Source: Nocardioidaceae bacterium (lineage in GTDB: Bacteria > Actinomycetota > Actinomycetes > Propionibacteriales > Nocardioidaceae). Taken from it: a stretch of DNA of 41,914 bases. Positions 1 through 9,455 of this stretch are shown here, piece after piece; position 1 is the first letter of the stretch; the number at the start of each line of letters is the position of its first letter. The position numbers were made by a program, and so were the translations under genes. Location of the stretch: positions 1-41,914 of the forward strand of contig JACCWP010000085.1 of the NCBI GenBank assembly GCA_013697585.1. Direction: 5' to 3'. The notes below the pieces were generated by a model. The model searched no databases, was not told where the DNA came from, and saw only the letters and a program-made list of their open reading frames with translations.

Positions 1-1067
1 GCCAGGGCCAGACCGTCGACGCGGCCGGTGCCGGCGCCCCACGAACCGGCCACGTGCAGGCCGACTCGGACGCCGACCCCCGCGTGCTCGTCGAGCCACG
101 GCCCGACCTCGCCACCCTTCAGCTCGGCACCGTCGAGCTCGAAGCCCTCGTCGGGTGTCGGCTCGTCGGCCGACAGGGTCTCGAACAACCGGTCGCGGAG
201 CACCCGGAACTCCAACCCGTCGAACACCTGGTGCACCGCGTCGCGGTCCCACGGCCGAGCCGCCAGGTCGTCGACCTGCAGCGGCAGGTCGAGGTCGCAT
301 ACGAGCTGGTTGACCCGCCGGTTGCGGATCACGTCCGGCAGGTGGGTGCGCAGCGCCTCCCCGGCCTTGCCGCCGATGTCGCCGACGCTGGCGACCACGC
401 CGTCGAGGTCGCCAAAGGTCTTGATCCACTTCGCGGCCGTCTTGGGGCCGACACCCGGGACACCCGGCAGGTTGTCGCTCGACTCCCCCACCAGTGCGGC
501 GAGGTCGGGGTAGTGGCCTGGGTCGACGCCGTACCTGCCGGCGACCGCCTCGGGAGTCATGCGGGTCAGCTCGCTGACACCCCGGACCGGGTAGAGCACG
601 GTCGTGGTGTCGGCGACCAGCTGGAAGACGTCGCGGTCCCCGCTCACTATCAGCACCTGGTGGCCCTGCTCCTGCGCCTGGCTCGCAAGCGTCGCTATGA
701 CGTCGTCCGCCTCGAAGCCGTCCTTCTCGACGGTGGGGATGCGCAGCGCGGCCAGCACCTCCTTGACCAGCGAGACCTGGCCGGCGAACTCGCTCGGGGA
801 GGTGCTGCGGTTGGCCTTGTACGCGGCGTACTCCTGGCGACGGAAGGTGTCGCGGGAGACGTCGAAGGCGACACCGACGTGGGTGGGCGCCTCGTCGCGG
901 AGCACGTTGATGAGCATCGACGTGAAGCCGTAGACCGCGTTGGTGTGCTGCCCCGTCGTCGTCGAGAAGTTCTCGACCGGCAGGGCGAAGAACGCGCGGT
1001 ACGCCAGCGAGTGTCCGTCGAGCAGCAGCAGCCGCCCCGCGGGGGCAGCCGTCGACGAGTCAGCCAC
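1..1067 (-). CDS. polA: DNA polymerase I, N-terminal part (cut by window edge)
   Basis: DNA polymerase I acts in Okazaki-fragment maturation and repair synthesis. The visible 355 codons hold the 5'-3' exonuclease (FEN-like) domain: LLLLDGHSLAYRAFFALP near the start, then VGVAFDVSRDTFRRQ, EADDVIATLA, LIVSGDRDVFQL and the helix-hairpin-helix segment GESSDNLPGVPGVGPKTA. The last ~80 visible residues (WDRDAVHQVFDGLEFRVLRDRLFE...) begin the central domain; the polymerase domain lies outside. A stand-alone 5'-3' exonuclease would normally stop near residue 300, so full polA is preferred. The GTG start at 1067 is chosen because a TAGAGT hexamer sits exactly 6 nt upstream, typical of a leaderless actinobacterial transcript, and no Shine-Dalgarno is seen. 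It is divergent from the DUF554 remnant. Confidence 0.93.
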   Translation of the reverse strand, partial: MADSSTAAPAGRLLLLDGHSLAYRAFFALPVENFSTTTGQHTNAVYGFTSMLINVLRDEAPTHVGVAFDVSRDTFRRQEYAAYKANRSTSPSEFAGQVSLVKEVLAALRIPTVEKDGFEADDVIATLASQAQEQGHQVLIVSGDRDVFQLVADTTTVLYPVRGVSELTRMTPEAVAGRYGVDPGHYPDLAALVGESSDNLPGVPGVGPKTAAKWIKTFGDLDGVVASVGDIGGKAGEALRTHLPDVIRNRRVNQLVCDLDLPLQVDDLAARPWDRDAVHQVFDGLEFRVLRDRLFETLSADEPTPDEGFELDGAELKGGEVGPWLDEHAGVGVRVGLHVAGSWGAGTGRVDGLAL

Positions 1068-1073
1068 GCCGCG

Positions 1074-1079
1074 ACTCTA
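1074..1079 (-). promoter_or_regulatory. -10 element of leaderless polA promoter
   Basis: TAGAGT on the minus strand, 6 nt before the GTG of polA. This TANNNT-to-start spacing places transcription initiation at the start codon. No convincing -35 box is seen, which is common in actinobacteria. Confidence 0.6.
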
Positions 1080-1139
1080 GTGCGGCTCACCGAGAGGACC
1101 TGCGCTCACGCCGGCCCGCGCGGCTGACAGGGTGCAACC

Positions 1140-1620
1140 GTGTTCATCGGCTTCGGCACGGTCGTCAACGTGCTGGCCGTGCTGGCCGAGTCTGCGATCG
1201 GAGTCCTGGTCGGGCACTGGCTGCCGGAACGCACCCGCTCCGTGGTCACCGACGGGCTCGGTCTGGTCACGCTGCTGATCGGGGGCCTGTCGGCGGTGGC
1301 CGTCACGGACCCCGCCCTGGCCGCTCCAGGCCGCGCTGGACTGGTTCGCGTCGGTGGCGTTCGCGGCGTCGCTGGGCTGGGGCGTCGCCGCGTCTGCCCT
1401 CGCGGTCCTGGTCGTCCAGGGGTCCCTCACCGCGCTTGGTGCGCTGTTGGGAAGCTTCGTCTGCGAGCCGCACCTGCTGGCTGTCACGGCCACCGGAGGC
1501 GTGCTGCTGGCGGGAGTCGCGCTGCGGTCGCTGCGGGTCAAGGCCGTGCCCGTCGGAGACCTGTTGCCGGGCCTGCTGGTGGCCCCGCTGCTGGTCGAGC
1601 TCTGGACGCTGCTGGGCTGA
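1140..1620 (+). pseudogene. DUF554 family membrane protein, internally deleted and frameshifted
   Basis: The N-terminal half (MFIGFGTVVNVLAVL, then LPERTRSVVTDGLGLVTLL, to about 1320) and the C-terminal half (ALDWFASVAFAASLGWGVA to LLVELWTLLG, about 1330-1620) both match the DUF554 (YdfK/YqgA) integral membrane family but lie in different frames. DUF554 proteins run to about 230 residues. Here the two parts total about 160 and the middle third (the ...FVEGFVTASLVFCVGPL... part in relatives) is absent. The join is around 1318-1333. A deletion of roughly 200 nt plus frame change explains both facts. The hexamer before the GTG start is CAGGGT, one base away from a leaderless -10 (TAGGGT), which may also be decaying. 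An assembly collapse cannot be excluded. The function of DUF554 is unknown. Confidence 0.8.
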
Positions 1621-1632
1621 CGCACCGGACGA

Positions 1633-1638
1633 TAGGGT
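1633..1638 (+). promoter_or_regulatory. Probable -10 element of the amino-acid importer operon
   Basis: TAGGGT lies 37 nt before the ATG of the solute-binding protein gene, giving a predicted leader of about 30 nt that contains the AAGGAG ribosome-binding site at 1662-1667. Confidence 0.45.
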
Positions 1639-1675
1639 CCGAGCGAGCAGGTCTCGAGATGAAGGAGTACCCCGA

Positions 1676-2476
1676 ATGCGCGCGAGCACCCTGGGAGCCG
1701 TCGTGGCCGCCGTCACCCTCACCGTCGCCAGCTGCGGCTCCGACGACGACGGGGGCGACGACGGGAGCAGCGGCACCGACCTCAACCTGGTAAGCGATGG
1801 CACGCTGACGGTGTGCTCCGACATCCCGTACCCACCGTTCGAGGTGCCGGACGACACCGCGCCCTCGGGCTACACCGGGTTCGACATCGAGCTGATGCAA
1901 GCCATCGCGGACGGGCTCGGGCTCGAGCTGGCCGTCCAGGACACCGGCTTCGAGGCACTGCAAAGTGGCCTGACCCTGGCGTCGGGGCAGTGCGACATCG
2001 CGGCCAGCGCGATGACGATCACCAAGGAGCGCGAGGCGAACCTCGACTTCACTGACCCCTACTACGACTCCGAGCAGTCGTTGCTGGTGCCCACCGACTC
2101 CGACATCGCCTCCATCGACGACCTCGCGGGCGCCTCGGTCGGCGTGCAGCAGGGCACGACCGGCAAGAGCTACACCGAGGACAACGCTCCCGAGGATGCC
2201 GACATCGTCGCCTTTCCCAGCGACGCAGAGATGTACTCCGCGCTCGAGGCCGGGCAGGTCGATGCGTTGCTCCAGGACCTTCCGGTCAACGTCGAGCACG
2301 CCAAGACCGGCGACTACACGATCGTCGAGAAGTACCAGACCGACGAGTCGTACGGCTTCGCGGTCGCCGAGGACGACTACGACGCCCTGCGCGAGGCGAC
2401 CAACGAGCAGCTGCAGACGCTGCGCGATGACGGCACCTACGACAAGATCTACGAGTCCTACTTCGGCACCAAGTGA
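1676..2476 (+). CDS. Amino-acid ABC transporter solute-binding lipoprotein (SBP family 3)
   Basis: Extracytoplasmic receptor that delivers a polar amino acid (glutamine, glutamate or similar) to the permease encoded next. The 266-residue product starts with a lipoprotein signal peptide ending in TVASC, with the lipidated Cys at position 20, then an acidic D/G-rich linker and a full SBP_bac_3 domain (CSDIPYPPFEV, GYTGFDIELMQAIA, GQCDIAASAMTITKERE, DFTDPYYDS, VGVQQGTTG, ALEAGQVDALLQD, YGFAVAEDD). The reading frame is open far upstream, but the ATG at 1676 is right: it has AAGGAG 8 nt before it and gives an intact signal peptide. The permease follows after 14 nt. Substrate is not readable from sequence; the family includes GlnH, GluB and cystine-binding proteins. 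Lgt and LspA in this window could process it. Confidence 0.92.
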   Translation: MRASTLGAVVAAVTLTVASCGSDDDGGDDGSSGTDLNLVSDGTLTVCSDIPYPPFEVPDDTAPSGYTGFDIELMQAIADGLGLELAVQDTGFEALQSGLTLASGQCDIAASAMTITKEREANLDFTDPYYDSEQSLLVPTDSDIASIDDLAGASVGVQQGTTGKSYTEDNAPEDADIVAFPSDAEMYSALEAGQVDALLQDLPVNVEHAKTGDYTIVEKYQTDESYGFAVAEDDYDALREATNEQLQTLRDDGTYDKIYESYFGTK

Positions 2477-2490
2477 GCTGAGCCGGTGCC

Positions 2491-3279
2491 GTGAAGCGCA
2501 GCACCCGCAGACGGCTCGGGGAGGGCGCGCTCTACGGGCTCCTGGGCGCCGTCGTCGTCGCGCTCGCCGTGGCAGCCGACTGGCCTGAGATCCAGGAGAA
2601 CTTCCTCAACGGCGACGTCCTGCGCTCGCTGTGGCCGGAGATCGTCACGGTGGCCGCCAAGAACACCGTCGTCTACACGGTGATCGCGTTTGCCGGTGGG
2701 CTCGCCCTGGCCCTCGTGCTCGCACTCATGAAGCTGTCGCCCGTCGCGCCGTACCGATGGCTGGCAACGGTCTATATCGAGTTCTTCCGGGGCCTGCCCG
2801 CGCTGGTGGTCATCTTGGCCATGGGCTTCGCCATCCCCATCGCCTTCCAGTGGCGGCCACCCGGCGGCAGCATCGGCGCGGGCGTGCTCGCCCTCATCAT
2901 CGTGTCTGCCGCCTACATCGCCGAGACGCTGAGGGCCGGCATCCAGGCGGTGCCCGTTGGCCAGGTCGAGGCTGCCCGCTCACTGGGCATGAGCGGGGCG
3001 TGGACCACGGTGTCAGTCGTCTTGCCCCAGGCTCTCCGGATCGTCATCCCTCCGCTGACCAACGAGTTCGTGCTGCTGATCAAGGACACGTCTTTGTTGT
3101 TCGTGCTTGGCATGGCCATCGACGAACAGGAGCTCACGACGTTCTCCCGCGATGCCCTGACGACGAATGCGAACTCGTCACCGCTGCTGGCTGTGGCAGT
3201 GCTCTATCTGATCATCACGCTGCCGCTTACGCGGCTCGTGGCGTACCTCGAGAGGCGCAGCATGGTGCGGGTCCGATGA
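2491..3279 (+). CDS. Polar amino-acid ABC transporter permease (HisM/GlnP family)
   Basis: Integral membrane component of the importer formed with its two neighbours. The 262-residue protein has an N-terminal membrane segment ([20 protein letters not shown]), then a core with several hydrophobic helices. The cytoplasmic EAA loop that docks on the ATPase is clear at about residues 170-190 ([22 protein letters not shown]), followed by [20 protein letters not shown], diagnostic of this family. Only one permease gene is present, so the pore is probably a homodimer. It starts with GTG 14 nt after the receptor gene and its stop overlaps the ATPase start (ATGA), so the three genes form one operon. 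Confidence 0.92.
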   Translation: MKRSTRRRLGEGALYGLLGAVVVALAVAADWPEIQENFLNGDVLRSLWPEIVTVAAKNTVVYTVIAFAGGLALALVLALMKLSPVAPYRWLATVYIEFFRGLPALVVILAMGFAIPIAFQWRPPGGSIGAGVLALIIVSAAYIAETLRAGIQAVPVGQVEAARSLGMSGAWTTVSVVLPQALRIVIPPLTNEFVLLIKDTSLLFVLGMAIDEQELTTFSRDALTTNANSSPLLAVAVLYLIITLPLTRLVAYLERRSMVRVR

Positions 3280-4025
3280 GTGCGCAGGCCCCGGCGTCGC
3301 GGGCGATCGACGTACGCGACCTGCACAAGTCCTTCGGTGACCACGAGGTCCTCAAGGGCATCGACTTCCACGTCGACACCGCAGAGGTCGTCTGCGTCAT
3401 CGGACCGTCGGGGTCGGGCAAGTCCACGTTGCTGCGGTGCGCGAACATGCTCGAACGCCCCACGTCGGGCACAGTGCTGGTCGAGGGCATCGACATGACC
3501 GACCCGGAGACCGACCTCGACGAGGTGCGTAGCCGCATCGGGATGGTCTTCCAGCAGTTCAACCTGTTCCCGCACCTGACCGTGCTGCGCAACCTCACCC
3601 TCGCCCAGCAGCGAGCCAAGGGGCGCGGCCGGGCGGAGGCCGAGCAGTGCGCGCGGGACAACCTCGACAAGGTCGGCCTCGCCGATCGGGAGGGCGCCTA
3701 TCCCGCCCAGCTGTCCGGCGGCCAGCAGCAGCGGGTGGCGATCGCGCGAGCGTTGTCGATGGAGCCGGACATGATGATGTTCGACGAGCCGACCAGTGCG
3801 CTCGACCCCGAGCTGGTCGGTGACGTGCTGGCCGTGATGCGCCAGCTCGCGAACGAGGGGATGACCATGATGGTGGTCACGCACGAGATGGGCTTCGCCC
3901 GCGAGGTCGGCGACAAGCTCGTCTTCATGGACGACGGCGTCATCGTCGAGGAGGGCGATCCTCGCGCGGTGCTGAGCAACCCCCAGCACGAGCGCACCCA
4001 GGCGTTCCTCTCCAAGGTGCTGTGA
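3276..4025 (+). CDS. Polar amino-acid ABC transporter ATP-binding protein (GlnQ family)
   Basis: Cytoplasmic ATPase that powers the importer. The 249-residue product carries Walker [10 protein letters not shown], the Q-loop context [22 protein letters not shown], signature LSGGQQQR, Walker [16 protein letters not shown]-loop and switch histidine [14 protein letters not shown]. All catalytic residues are intact. The ATG at 3276 overlaps the permease stop by 4 nt; the open frame further upstream (from 2631) is antisense-like sequence within the permease gene and is not coding. It is the last gene of the operon and converges on livF across a hairpin at 4036-4089. Confidence 0.94.
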   Translation: MSAQAPASRAIDVRDLHKSFGDHEVLKGIDFHVDTAEVVCVIGPSGSGKSTLLRCANMLERPTSGTVLVEGIDMTDPETDLDEVRSRIGMVFQQFNLFPHLTVLRNLTLAQQRAKGRGRAEAEQCARDNLDKVGLADREGAYPAQLSGGQQQRVAIARALSMEPDMMMFDEPTSALDPELVGDVLAVMRQLANEGMTMMVVTHEMGFAREVGDKLVFMDDGVIVEEGDPRAVLSNPQHERTQAFLSKVL

Positions 4026-4035
4026 CCCGACTTCG

Positions 4036-4089
4036 GCGAGCTGGCACCATCAGGCAGCGCTGCAGCCCTGGCTGACGGTGGCAACTCGC
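4036..4089. terminator. Convergent imperfect hairpin between glnQ-type gene and livF
   Basis: Two 22-nt arms (4036-4057 and 4068-4089) match as inverted repeats at 18 of 22 positions around a 10-nt loop. It lies between two converging operons, 10 nt from each stop codon. There is no U-run, so termination would be of the GC-hairpin type; it could serve both strands. Confidence 0.6.
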
Positions 4090-4099
4090 GGATGATCGC

Positions 4100-4819
4100 T
4101 CAGATGTCGCCGCCGAGATAGGCGGCCTTGACCGCGTCGTCGCCCGCAAGCTCCGCACCCGTGCCGCTGCGGACGATCTCGCCGGTCTCCATGATGTGGG
4201 CATGGTCGGCGCGCTTGAGTGCCTGCGCGGCATTCTGCTCGACCAGCAGCACGGTCGTGCCTTGCTGGTTGATCTCGGTCACGATCGAGAAGATCTGCTG
4301 GATCAGCTTCGGCGCGAGCCCCATCGATGGCTCGTCGAGCAGCAACAGCCGCGGTCGCGCCATCAGACCCCGCCCGATCGCGAGCATCTGTTGTTCCCCA
4401 CCGGACAGGGTCCCGGCGGACTGCCCGATCCGTTCCTGCAGTCGTGGGAACAGCGTCAGCACCCGCTCGGTGTCCTCACGATAGGCGGCCGTCTTGCGGT
4501 CCTTGCGCACGTACGCACCCATCTCGAGGTTCTCGCGCACGGTCATGCCGGGGAAGATGCCGCGCCCCTCCGGCGCCTGGCTCACTCCCCGCTCGACCCG
4601 CCGATGTGCGGGCAGGTGGGTGATGTCCTCACCCGCGAAGACGACCTTGCCGGCCCGGACGCCGCGCAGCCCCGACACCGTCTTGAGCGTCGTCGTCTTG
4701 CCGGCGCCGTTGGCGCCGACGAGCGTGACGACCGACCCCTCCGGCACCTCGAAGCTGATGTCGCGCAGGGCCTCGATCCGGCCGTAGTTGACGCACAATC
4801 CCTCAACCGTCAGCAGCAT
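4100..4819 (-). CDS. livF: Branched-chain amino-acid ABC transporter ATP-binding protein LivF
   Basis: One of two cytoplasmic ATPases of the Leu/Ile/Val (or related amide) importer. The 239-residue product begins MLLTVEGLCVNYGRIEALRDISFEV and has Walker A GANGAGKTT, the LivF-type stretch SQAPEGRGIFPGMTVRENLEMGA, signature LSGGEQQMLAIGR, Walker B LLLLDEPSMGLAP and switch His region in VLLVEQNAAQALKRADHAHIME (Q in place of the usual His, as is normal for LivF). It overlaps the end of livG by 17 nt and is the last gene of livKHMGF, so translation is probably coupled. Length is normal for the family. Confidence 0.93.
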   Translation of the reverse strand: MLLTVEGLCVNYGRIEALRDISFEVPEGSVVTLVGANGAGKTTTLKTVSGLRGVRAGKVVFAGEDITHLPAHRRVERGVSQAPEGRGIFPGMTVRENLEMGAYVRKDRKTAAYREDTERVLTLFPRLQERIGQSAGTLSGGEQQMLAIGRGLMARPRLLLLDEPSMGLAPKLIQQIFSIVTEINQQGTTVLLVEQNAAQALKRADHAHIMETGEIVRSGTGAELAGDDAVKAAYLGGDI

Positions 4820-5577
4820 CCTCGTCGACTCCCAGGTAGGCGGCGATGACGGCAGGGTCGTCCTGCACGTCTGCGGGCGTTCCCTCGGCGATCTTGCGGC
4901 CGAACTCCAGCACCACGATCCGGTCGGTCACGCCCATCACCAGCCGCATGTCGTGCTCGATCAGCAGCACCGTGTAGCCGCTGTCGCGGATCTGCCGGAT
5001 CAGGTCCATCAGCTTGTGCTTCTCGACCGGGTTGAAGCCGGCCGCCGGCTCGTCGAGGCACAGCAGCCGAGGCTCCGTGGCAAGTGCGCGGGCGATCTCG
5101 AGTCGCCGCTGGTCACCGTACGACAGGTTGACGGCCAGCTCGTCTGCCCGCCCCTCGATGCCCACCAGCGTGAGCAGCTCCAGCGCCCGCCGGTGTCCCT
5201 GCTCCTCCTCGCGCCGGTGCCGGGGCAGCTTAAACAGCGCGCTGAACACGCCCGTCGAGTGCCGGGCGTCGACGCCCACCATGACGTTCTCCAGAGCCGT
5301 CATCGCGTTGAACAGCCGGATGTTCTGGAACGTGCGTGCGATCCCGAGCTTGGTGATCTTGAACCGCTTCTTGTCGGTGAGCGACTCCCCCTGGAAGCGC
5401 ACCGCGCCCGATGTCGGCTGGTAGACCCCGGTCGTGACGTTGAAGCAGGTCGTCTTGCCCGCGCCGTTGGGCCCGATCAGGCCCAGGATCTCGCCCTCGT
5501 CGATGTGGAACGAGACCTGGTCGAGCGCGACCACGCCGCCAAAGCGCAGCGTGACGTCGTCGACCTCGAGCAGGCGC

Positions 5578-5585
<8 letters not shown>
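4803..5585 (-). CDS. livG: Branched-chain amino-acid ABC transporter ATP-binding protein LivG
   Basis: Second ATPase of the importer. From the GTG at 5585 the product is 260 residues: VPERLLEVDDVTLRFGGVVALD, Walker A GPNGAGKTT, ARTFQNIRLFNAMTALENVMVG (LivG-specific), signature LSYGDQRRLEIARALA, Walker B LLCLDEPAAGFNP, and switch region VLLIEHDMRLVMGV. A longer frame is open to 5639, but that would give a basic, unrelated N-terminus. The GTG at 5585 has a GGAGGGCGGGGA purine-rich stretch upstream and overlaps the livM stop by 8 nt, matching the tight packing of this operon. The LSYGD signature is a usual LivG variant. Confidence 0.92.
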
Positions 5586-6728
<1,143 letters not shown>

Positions 6729-6732
<4 letters not shown>

Positions 6733-7718
6733 GTGCGCGCCTTCGCCAGGGACTCACCGAGCAGGCCGGTGGGTCGGAACAGCAGGATCACGACGAGCAG
6801 CGTGAACGCCACCACGTCGCGCCACTCGGTGCCGATCAGCGCCGAGCCGTAGTTCTCGGCCAGGCCGAGAACGAACCCACCGAGCAGCGCACCGCGCAGG
6901 TTGCCGATGCCGCCGAGCACGGCGGCGGTGAACGCCTTGACGCCGAGCAGGAAGCCGGTGTCGAAGCGGATGGAGCCGATCTTGACGACGTAGAGCACCG
7001 CGGCCGCCCCTGCCATCAGTCCGCCCAGCAAGAAGGTGAGCTGCACCGTGCGGTCGGAGTTGACACCCATCAGTGATGCTGACTCGGGGTCCTGCGCGAC
7101 CGCACGGATGCCGCGACCGAAACGGGTGCGGGCGACGAACAGGTCGAGCGCGAGCATCATCACCAGCGCAGAGGTGATGACCAGCAGGTCGATGTTGGTG
7201 ACGTCGTAGTCACCGAGGGTGAACAGCGGCGTGGTGTCGATGATCTCGGGAAAGCCCGAGGAGTTGCGTGCCCCCCGCACGTACGGGCGCAGCGTCTCGC
7301 CAAGACCCAAGAAGTCGGCCACCTTGTCCCGCAGGCCCATCAGCTCGGCGAGCGCGAACGACGCGCCGATCGCCGAGATCAGTGCGATCAACCGGGGCGC
7401 GTTCTGCTTGCGTAGACGGCGGTAGGCCACCCGCTCGAGCAGCAGCGCGATCAGTCCCGAGAAGGCCATCGCCGCGACGAGCGCGGCCAGCAGGTAGCCG
7501 ATCACCGCGCCAGTGGACGCACCCGCGCGACCACCCATGGCGTACACGGTCCAGGTCGCGGCGAACGCGCCGTACATGAAGACCTCGGAGTGCGCGAAGT
7601 TGATCAGCTGCAGCACGCCGTAGACCAGGGTGTAGCCGAGCGCGACCAGCGCGTAGATGGCACCGAGCGACAGTCCGGTGACCGTCAGGGCGACGAAGTT
7701 GTCGAGCAGGAAGTCCAC
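6729..7718 (-). CDS. livH: Branched-chain amino-acid ABC transporter permease LivH
   Basis: Inner-membrane permease subunit of 329 residues with about eight membrane segments. Recognised from LSLGAIYALVALGYTLVYGVLQLINFAHSEVFM near the N-terminus, RLRKQNAPRLIALISAIGASFAL, the coupling loop RTRFGRGIRAVAQDPESASLMGVN and AFTAAVLGGIGNLRGALLGG. The GTG at 7718 is preceded by AGAGG at a short distance. It lies 126 nt downstream of livK, and that gap contains a strong hairpin that probably sets the ratio of receptor to membrane components. Confidence 0.93.
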
Positions 7719-7805
7719 GCAGAGCCTCTGTCAGCCGGGGGTGCCGTGCCGCGTCACCGTATCCGGGGTGACACTGCCCGCGTCACGGAACGGGACAGAC
7801 AACAC

Positions 7806-7830
7806 GGCCGGAAGGATGACCCTCCCGGCC
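7806..7830 (-). terminator. Intercistronic hairpin between livK and livH
   Basis: A 10-bp stem (GGCCGGGAGG with CCTTCCGGCC, one G-U pair) around a 5-nt loop, 15 nt after the livK stop. There is no clear U-run after it. It is most likely a partial terminator or a 3'-end stabiliser that leaves more livK mRNA than livHMGF mRNA. Confidence 0.65.
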
Positions 7831-7844
7831 GCGCCGCCACCAGA

Positions 7845-8990
7845 TCAGCTGGTCGGGATCTCCGCGTCGGCGACGATCTCGCCCTTCTCGACCTTGTAGG
7901 CCCAGACCACGACGTTGGTAGGTTCGCCCTTGTCGTCGAAGGCGATCTCCTTGGTCACGCCCGGACCCTCGAAGTTGGCCACGAACTCGAGCATCGCCTC
8001 GCGAGTCAACGCACCGTCGTCGATGCCCGCGAGGAACACGTTGGTCGCGTCGTAGCCCTCGGCGGTGTAGGTGCCGGGCACATCGCCAGTCGCCTGCTTG
8101 TAGGCGTCGAAGAATTCGGGCGTATCCTCGGGCGGGACGCAGGGACAGGTGATGATCGTGCCCTCGGTCGCCGACCCGCCTGCCTCGATGTATGCCGGGT
8201 CCTTGACCCCGTCGGCGGTGACGAACGTGCCGTCGAAACCGCCTGAGCGCAGCTGCTTGATCAGCCGCCCCGCTTCCGGGTAGTAGCCGCCGTAGAACAG
8301 CGTGTCGGCCCCGGAGGCGGTGACCTTGGTGACCGACGAGGAGAAGTCGTCTGCCTTAAGCTGGATCGTGTCGGTGCCGACGACGTCGTCGCCAAGGGTC
8401 TCCTCGACGATGCCGGCCAGGCCGGCGCCGTACTCCGACGCATCGTCCATGACGAACACGCTGGTGCTGCCGATGGTGTCGGAGATGTAGGCCGCCGCCG
8501 CGGGTCCCTGGGTGTCGTCGTTGCCGAGCATCCGGAAGAACGTCTCCCAGCCGTTCTCGGCCAGCGTCGGGGCCGTCGCCGACGGTGTGATCGTCGGGAG
8601 GCCGGCCTGGGCGAAGATCGGGCCGGCGGCGGCGCTCTCACCGGAGAACGCCGGTCCGACGATGCCGATCACGGCGTCATCGTCGATCGCGCTCTTGGCG
8701 AGGTCCGGCGCCGCGGTCTCGCTGCCCTGAGAGTCGTACTCCTCGAGGGTGACGTCGCAGTCGCCTTCGTACTGGTCGATCGCGAGCTGGACGCCGTTCT
8801 TGATGTTCTGGCCCAGCGCGGCGTAGTCGCCCGTCAGTGCCCCGAAGAAGCCGAGCGAGACAGCACAGCCGCCGCCGGCGGCGTCGGACGCCTCCTCCTC
8901 GTCGCTGGTGGTCCCCCCACAAGCGGTGAGCAGGAGGCCGGCAGCCATCGTGGTGGCCGCCACGCGCCAGGTCATGGTGGTGCGGAGCAT
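7845..8990 (-). CDS. livK: Branched-chain amino-acid ABC transporter substrate-binding lipoprotein
   Basis: Extracytoplasmic receptor (Peripla_BP_6 / Leu-Ile-Val-binding fold) for the LivHMGF importer. The 381-residue product starts MLRTTMTWRVAATTMAAG and has the lipobox LLTAC with Cys at position 24, then an acidic linker. The mature domain shows LGFFGALTGDYAALGQNIKNG, DVTLEEYDSQG, VIGIVGPAFSGESAA, FFRMLGNDDTQGPAAA and TYTAEGYDATNVFL. The ATG at 8990 is preferred over the open frame to 9044 because it directly follows GGAGGATCC and gives a proper lipoprotein signal. Ligand could be Leu/Ile/Val or amide/urea-type; sequence alone does not settle this. Confidence 0.92.
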   Translation of the reverse strand: MLRTTMTWRVAATTMAAGLLLTACGGTTSDEEEASDAAGGGCAVSLGFFGALTGDYAALGQNIKNGVQLAIDQYEGDCDVTLEEYDSQGSETAAPDLAKSAIDDDAVIGIVGPAFSGESAAAGPIFAQAGLPTITPSATAPTLAENGWETFFRMLGNDDTQGPAAAAYISDTIGSTSVFVMDDASEYGAGLAGIVEETLGDDVVGTDTIQLKADDFSSSVTKVTASGADTLFYGGYYPEAGRLIKQLRSGGFDGTFVTADGVKDPAYIEAGGSATEGTIITCPCVPPEDTPEFFDAYKQATGDVPGTYTAEGYDATNVFLAGIDDGALTREAMLEFVANFEGPGVTKEIAFDDKGEPTNVVVWAYKVEKGEIVADAEIPTS

Positions 8991-9050
8991 GGATCCTCCG
9001 GGGTCGTTTCGGGGTCGGCCCGCGCGGGCAGACGGCTGGTCCAAGCGCGC

Positions 9051-9056
9051 AGCCTA
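9051..9056 (-). promoter_or_regulatory. Probable -10 element of livKHMGF
   Basis: TAGGCT on the minus strand about 60 nt before the livK ATG, giving a leader of about 50 nt that ends with the GGAGG ribosome-binding site. The hexamer also touches the decayed ANTAR gene's stop region. Confidence 0.4.
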
Positions 9057-9372
9057 GCCCGCTCGTGTTGGCTGCTGGTCACTTCGTCGGCGTGGTGGGG
9101 GGTCGTTGTCGAATCGTGACCAGAGTTCTGCTCCCCGCGTCCTTCGGCGCGACGAGCCCTCGGCCATGGACAGATCGTGATCGATGACGCCCTGGGCAAC
9201 TTGTCGCATGGTCCACCGGAGGTCCAGCGCGGTCTTCTGGATCCACCGGAACGCCGCCGGCTCATCGACGTGCAGCGACTGCTGCAGCAGGTGTTGGCTC
9301 GCTCGACGAGCTTGCAGGTCTCCAGCCGGTCGGTAAGGACGCGACGCAACGCGGGGGTGCCAGCGACATCGC
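9054..9372 (-). pseudogene. Remnant of an ANTAR-domain response regulator (PdtaR-like)
   Basis: Two reading frames together spell an ANTAR RNA-binding domain. The first (about 9372-9288) gives LTDRLETCKLVERAN; the second (about 9293-9054) gives LLQQSLHVDEPAAFRWIQKT, then ALDLRWTMRQVAQGVIDHDL. This matches the ANTAR pattern of an A-x-x-x-R-K-L-I-E-R-A-K-G start, an E-A-F-R-L-L-x-x-x-A-M-D middle and an M-R-Q-V-A end. A one-frame shift near 9290 breaks it, and the ~120-residue receiver domain that should precede it is absent; its place is taken by repeats and a tRNA. In Streptomyces an ANTAR response regulator sits between the liv cluster and pyk, as I recall, so this is probably the decayed resident gene. 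PdtaR proteins act as antiterminators. Confidence 0.72.
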
Positions 9373-9398
9373 TCACGTGGCAAGGTTGTCGGGCCCAG

Positions 9399-9437
9399 TG
9401 AGGTGATCTGTTGAGGTGATCTGTTGAGGTGATCTGT
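9399..9437. repeat. Three tandem 13-bp repeats upstream of tRNA-Leu
   Basis: TGAGGTGATCTGT occurs three times back to back without a mismatch, ending 18 nt before the tRNA. Each junction forms a TTGAGG hexamer, which resembles a -35 box, so the repeats may influence the tRNA promoter or may mark slippage at an old junction. Confidence 0.9.
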
Positions 9438-9455
9438 GTAAAGGCGATTGGTCCA

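Noticed and set aside
2631-3275. Extended N-terminus of the amino-acid ATPase
   Set aside because: It overlaps the permease in another frame and lacks any motif; ATG at 3276 is in a 4-nt overlap.
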